Below the pieces are notes generated by a model, which did not search any database, had not been told where the DNA came from, and saw only the letters and a list, made by a program, of their open reading frames with translations. This document shows, in pieces, positions 59,660-64,000 of a DNA stretch of 64,000 bases. Both the position numbers and the translations under genes were made by a program. Source of the DNA: Sphaerosporella brunnea (Eukaryota > Ascomycota > Pezizomycetes > Pezizales > Pyronemataceae). Within the stretch, counting starts at the first letter, position 1. Every line of letters starts with the position of its first letter. The stretch covers positions 62,001 through 126,000 of the forward strand of contig VXIS01000066.1 in assembly GCA_008704415.1 (NCBI GenBank), in the 5' to 3' direction.

Positions 59660-61694
59660 ATGCGTTTGACAGCATTCCTTTCTTTGACATTTGCCGCTGC
59701 CGCCTCCGCCGCAGATGGTGTTCTATATCCTATCAATCCCCTCACCTTGGAAGCTGTGCTCTCAGGAAAGTCTGTGTCCCGCCGCAGCACCAGCGAACAA
59801 TTCGCCGCTCTCGCACCTTCAACGCAAGCACAACTCGCTTATGGCACTCCGGGCGCCAATGGCCAGTTGTTATTGGCCAATATCACACTGACCGCGCCGG
59901 ACGGAATGCTGGTCGTAATGATGGAGCGGTTGGAGGGGTTAACGACGGCTGTGGACTGCTCCACTGTCGGTGATGGTGCCCTCGGGGTCACATGGAAAGA
60001 TAAGGAGACTTATCAGGAGGCCCTGAATAGTTGGTCTTGGGTCAATGAGAACTCCACCAACCAGTTTTTGGTGGTGGTTAATCATGAGGGTTGTGGAGAG
60101 GATGCACAGCGGGCTGCATATCGGTGAGTGATATCTCGTGCTTATTTTCCTGGTGTTGGGACTGATCGTGAAGGGTGACGGATGTGAATACCGATGAGGC
60201 TTCTTTAATGACAAAACTCACGGCTGTGGCCGCACCGTGGCAGAATATTACTGGCACGTTCGAGATGGATTTCGGAAAAGTTGTGCTTCGTCCGGCCGCG
60301 GCCGCCCGGTTGAGAGACCGCGGATGGAGCGATTTCTGGAATAGCATCAAGGACGGAGTTGAAAAGGCAGTTGACACGGTGGTAGATGGCGCAAAAGAAG
60401 CGGTCGATAAAGCCAAAGACGCAGCAAAGGATGCTGTGGATGCTGTCAAAGATGCGGCCGGAACTGTCGTTGACGACGTTAAGGACAAAGCTGGAGAAGC
60501 GCTGGATGAGGCCGCAAAGATTGGAAAGGAGATCGAGGCAATCTTCAATAATGGTGGGGGAGGAGAGCTTTCGGAAGCCATTGAATTTGACGTTTCTGGC
60601 GGCGAACAGGGTGTTGTAAAGAACATCTTCACCGACCCGTTCAGGTAAGCATAGCCTTCCAGTCACTATGTCGCACTCGCTAATACGGTGGCAGCCCTCC
60701 CCGCCTGGTCGTTGATTGCACCAACTGTTTTATAGCCGGCAAATTCCAACTCCAAGGCTCCATTAGAGTCTCAAACTTCCAAGTTGAAGACTTAACTCTC
60801 TCCATTTCACCATCCAACTTCTCGGCCACGGCCGAAATCCAAACCACTCTCTCAGCAGAGTTTAGTCCTGATGAACTCAATGGCCTGACTACGACAGGTG
60901 CTTCAAAGAACCTGGACCTCCTCTCCCTCGACGGCACCACCAACCTAATAGAAATCCCAGTTCCTGGCGCCGGCATCGTAATCCCGCAGATCTTCTCCCT
61001 CGGCCTGATCGCCAGCGTAGAAGCTGGAGTGACAATCGGCTTCAAGGGCGATCTCAGCTTCAAGGTCGGGCTGGCCGTGTCGCTCCCCGACTCGGCCGAG
61101 CTCTCGCTGGACCTAACTGATCTGTCAACCAGCACAGCCACTGGATTCGACGGAGCCAAAGCCGAGCCGATACTTGAGCTCAACAACTCCAGCGCCAGCG
61201 CCAAGGCAACGCTTTTCTTCCGGCCTAAATTTGCGGTAAAAGCCGAGGTTGCGTCAGTGGGGGAGTTATCCGCCGACATCAGCGTGGGTCTACCACAAAT
61301 CAACGCGAATGTAGCTTTGGAATACAACGAAAACGGCGGTGTTTGCACCGGTTCGACCGAGAAAACCGGTGTAAAGTTCAGCCTCGGAGGCGTGTTGAAT
61401 GTCGTTGCTGGGATCACTGGCACCATCGCGGGTCAGGGTGGTAGGCTTCTACAGAAAACCCTCGCCAGCTTGGACCTCTTCACCCCGTTGGAGAAGTGCG
61501 TGCCATTTCGAGTTCCCGGAGTTTCAGCTGCCTCCGTTTCTGCCTCCGCAACACCGGCATCGGTTTCAACTGGCTTCCCAGTGCCTACCGCCAATTCTTC
61601 TTATTTCGCCGGCACGCCGGCACCGATCAGAGCTCGCAGACTCCCGCCTCGTGGATCGTCACAAATCTGGAGGCCCGTAAATATTCAATGGTAA
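59660..61694 (+). CDS. Secreted DUF7029/DUF7223-like protein with LEA-like helical insert
   Basis: Exons 59,660-60,123; 60,174-60,644; 60,695-61,694 give 644 residues. The signal peptide MRLTAFLSLTFAAAASA opens it. Residues about 20-205 match the fungal DUF7029 pattern (GMLVVMMERLEGL, WSWVNENSTNQFLVVVNHEGCG). Residues about 206-279 form an Ala/Lys/Asp-rich amphipathic stretch with 11-residue-like periodicity (DAAKDAVDAVKDAAGTVVDD), as in LEA-type proteins. The C-terminal half starts with a CTNC pair and is beta-rich, like DUF7223, with N-glycosylation sites and a Ser/Thr/Ala-rich tail. The location is extracellular or cell wall. Function unknown; DUF names are from memory of the pattern. Confidence 0.82.
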
Positions 61695-62449
61695 TTATTT
61701 GCTTTGGAGATACCCGTTTTTAAAATTTCCTTGGATTCGGACTATGTATGATACGTCAGTTATGGTTCGGCTAGTTAGCCTTTCATAATTAATGAGAGAT
61801 ATGATGATCGACGGATCTCCGTGTGCTAAAATGGCGATCCCTCATCAGTTATCACTCTTGATAATTTTTCGCAAGAAAGATAGAAATAAAAATAACTTTG
61901 GCCTCAAAGATCGTTTTGACGCCTCGGACTCGCGCCGCTTTATCCAGGCGGAAAATGCGAGCCCACTTAAGCAAGAAAATACACCACGCTTGGTCACCCG
62001 CTCCCACTCTGAGCGGTCCACCAGCACTATTACAAAGATGTTTGGTTGCACATCAGAAGCCGAAACCCCCCACAGTTGTGCAAACCAGAAAGAGGAATGT
62101 CCCTGATAACGCCGTTCCCCTCCCCAAGCATTCCTACACCCCGCGGACCCCTCCCCGCCAAAATAAAACCCCCCCTTTTTGCATTATAATTAGGTGTAGA
62201 TCTGCTGTCCAACCATCCCCAACTACCCATGGCAGACCCATCCACATCTGCGTCAATACAGTCTATATATATCCATTCGCCAAACGGAAACACGGGTCCA
62301 GGACATCATCGCCCGGACCGCGGCCGGGGGGTCCCCACAAAACAAAGAAGAGAGCCCAGAAACGAAAAAATAAAATAAAAAACCACCGTCCACCAAATCA
62401 ACAACAACAACAACAAGAAGAAGTAGAAGAAGAAGAAGAAGAAGAAGAA
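61695..62449. other. Intergenic, A-rich
   Basis: No supported gene. (CAA)n and (GAA)n tracts at about 62,400-62,468 generate the Gln/Glu/Arg runs of a spurious plus-strand ORF. Confidence 0.5.
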
Positions 62450-62599
62450 TTAAGAAGAAGAAGAAGACGAAAAACTTCTAGCAATCCGAAGCCAGTGACG
62501 ACGACATCGGGCACCGAATCGACTACCGCATTTAGAGCACAGGATGGAATAGTCGCTGTCGTTGTCCTGGCCGCACTTGGGGCACACCCACTGTCCCAT
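62450..62599 (-). CDS. Tiny zinc-ribbon protein candidate
   Basis: The minus-strand frame gives 49 residues: MGQWVCPKCGQDNDSDYS, then CSKCGSRFGARC and a basic/Ser tail ending in a (TCT)n serine run. The pattern W-x-C-x2-C-x14-C-x2-C resembles RanBP2-type or other small zinc ribbons. The frame is open upstream of the ATG too, so the 5' end is uncertain and a missing exon is possible. It is too short to judge by length alone; the paired cysteines are the only support. Confidence 0.42.
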   Translation of the reverse strand: MGQWVCPKCGQDNDSDYSILCSKCGSRFGARCRRHWLRIARSFSSSSSS

Positions 62600-63123
62600 T
62601 TTTGGGAGCTTTAATATCGGATCTGGAGGCGGACGAGGAGGGGGAGGAGGAGTCGAGGTCGTGTGTGCGCCTTAGCTTGCAGAGTGCGCCTAGCGAAAGT
62701 AATCTCAAAGTTCGTGCGCGCCCGCGCGAAATTTTTCGTTGGAGAGGGGGCTTGAGGCCTGCCTAGGTAGTGTGTAATGATGGAGGAGATGGTATATATG
62801 GCCGGTGCTGCTTTTGATGCTAGGAACTCGACTCGGTGTGTGAAGAAGCAGGTAGGCCATCAAGGCCGGTTCTTATACACTTTCTTTTTCTTCCTCGATG
62901 CGTCTTTTTTTACTCTCTCGAGAGCTCAGACTCTATAACTTCGCAGCCCACGAACACAGAGGGTCAACGCGAGGTGAGCGTGGGTTGACACCTATGTACG
63001 TCCATCGACGTAATGGAGGCCATGATATTTTTCAACAACACACCTTATGATATTCCCCATGTATGAGTGACTGTAGATGATTCGATCGACTTACTTATGC
63101 ACTCGACCTACTTACCTACATAA

Positions 63124-63158
63124 CTCGTGCCAAGGTACCATCACCACCTTGGCACGAG
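63124..63158. repeat. Perfect 13-bp stem, 9-base loop hairpin
   Basis: CTCGTGCCAAGGT (63,124-63,136) and ACCTTGGCACGAG (63,146-63,158) are perfect inverse copies. No T-run follows immediately; poly-A at 63,181-63,190 would be a T-run on the minus strand. Confidence 0.85.
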
Positions 63159-63363
63159 TACAAACTAGAAAGGGGTTGGTAAAAAAAAAATCCTTGGAGA
63201 CGCTTACGATTGCTTCAGACGCAGGTGCAGAGAGACCCTGGTACGGTTTGTGTACCGATCGCTGAAGGCCGAAGCCGCTCTTTTGGGGCTTATTATCATC
63301 ACGCTAGTATACGGACAGCTGTGCAATTTTTATTTTTTTTTCCTTTGCGAGCGTCGGCTGCAC

Positions 63364-63397
63364 CACGACGGGATTTGTCTCACGACGGGATTTGTCT
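63364..63397 (+). repeat. 17-bp tandem duplication
   Basis: CACGACGGGATTTGTCT occurs twice in a row without mismatch. Confidence 0.95.
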
Positions 63398-64000
63398 CGT
63401 ACCTATTGCTCCTAGAAGCTCACTCAATACGTACAACAATCGACGTCTTCCTGGGTCGACATCTACCCCTTTCCACCAAAAGGGTAACTATAGCTTCCCT
63501 GTAAGTCGGTCCGGCGGTCAATCCGGCGATCTAAATCACCAGTGGGCACGGACTCAAACCATGACGTTTGGTTTCGAAAAGCTGCGCCCCCGTCACATAC
63601 AATCACTCATGGAGTCTAAGCGGTGAACGACGGCGGTGATTGTCAATTGAGTTGATGCCGTTTATAGCTTCAATAACTACCGGAACACCTCGCCAAGGCC
63701 TTTGCATGCAGTGTATACTTTGTATTGGGGAAAACGCCGATGACGTTTTGACACCGCGGTACCGTGCGCGCGGCCGGCCATGCATGAGTTTGACATTGAC
63801 AGACGTTGGTATCTCGGTTACCTAGATACAGAAACTGTGTCCCCCCGGACCCTCCCCCAGACGCCACACGCGTCTTTTCCTGGGTATAGCATGGCCGTTA
63901 GTTGTTACATCTTTCTGGTTTGGGTAGAATCAACTGGTCCACTTGCAACGGCCAGACAGACGAGATGCATAACGCCGCTCGGACCCGTGGTAGTTAATCT

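Larger units (their letters stand above)
62600..64000. other. Right-end intergenic stretch
   Basis: No supported gene. It contains a perfect hairpin (63,124-63,158) and a 17-bp duplication (63,364-63,397). Short ORFs overlap on both strands without family signal. Confidence 0.5.

Noticed and set aside
61898..62614. 238-codon plus-strand frame with Gln/Glu/Arg runs
   Set aside because: Generated by CAA and GAA microsatellites, and it overlaps the better-supported zinc-ribbon frame on the other strand.
1..64000. CRISPR array, bacterial operon, prophage or plasmid features
   Set aside because: No spaced direct repeats, ribosome-binding sites or prokaryotic genes; spliceosomal introns throughout show nuclear fungal DNA.

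Overview
This is nuclear DNA of a filamentous ascomycete (Pezizomycotina). The evidence is protein-coding genes split by short GT-AG introns of about 48-70 nt, a fungal Zn2Cys6 regulator, HET-domain and caspase-like gene relics, a fungus-specific DUF7029-type secreted protein, and typical fungal forms of ATP synthase alpha, MMS19, VTS1 and MIC19. Gene density is low (thirteen intact protein genes plus one small candidate in 64 kb). Intergenic DNA is full of homopolymers, microsatellites and small foldback repeats. That would suit a repeat-rich genome such as a Pezizomycete, but the class is my inference and cannot be proved from this window.

Layout. Bases 1-10,600 hold only relics: a minus-strand alpha/beta-hydrolase plus HET gene (about 1,360-3,300), a MITE-like element (4,452-4,574), a shattered 3-hydroxyacyl-CoA dehydrogenase (about 4,990-5,772), then nearly 5 kb of simple-sequence DNA. 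A Zn2Cys6 transcription factor follows (10,667-12,524). Bases 12,525-20,610 carry no intact gene, only the RNase H end of a Tad1-like non-LTR retrotransposon (about 14,640-15,760). The class I cAMP phosphodiesterase PDE2 lies at 20,611-23,234 (minus).

The central housekeeping block is RPB7 (27,948-28,569, minus) and ATP1 (29,941-32,071, plus), which diverge; tRNA-Val(CAC) with an intron (33,023-33,111, minus); a TA-flanked MITE (33,227-33,459); dipeptidyl aminopeptidase dapB (34,113-36,978, plus) converging on MMS19 (37,241-40,526, minus); MIC19 (41,883-42,491); VTS1 (45,646-47,597) behind a long pyrimidine-rich leader; and coatomer zeta RET3 (49,134-49,827).

The right part holds a caspase-like pseudogene (51,145-52,140), two identical tRNA-Thr(AGT) genes (53,124 and 58,217), a long hairpin element (53,332-53,477) related to a decayed copy at 48.9 kb, and a compact cluster. 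The cluster contains a TRIP4/ASC-1-type zinc-finger gene diverging from a PPIL1-type cyclophilin across a (CAC)n tract, a small membrane protein, and a damaged SHB17-like histidine phosphatase. A secreted DUF7029-like protein with an LEA-like helical insert (59,660-61,694) follows, and a tiny zinc-ribbon candidate (62,450-62,599) comes last.

I rebuilt exon structures by hand from splice signals and conserved protein sense. For all intact spliced genes the exon lengths sum to a multiple of three. The genes do not form one pathway. The window reads as conserved single-copy housekeeping genes set among decayed accessory genes (self-recognition or cell-death families and metabolic relics) and small mobile repeats.
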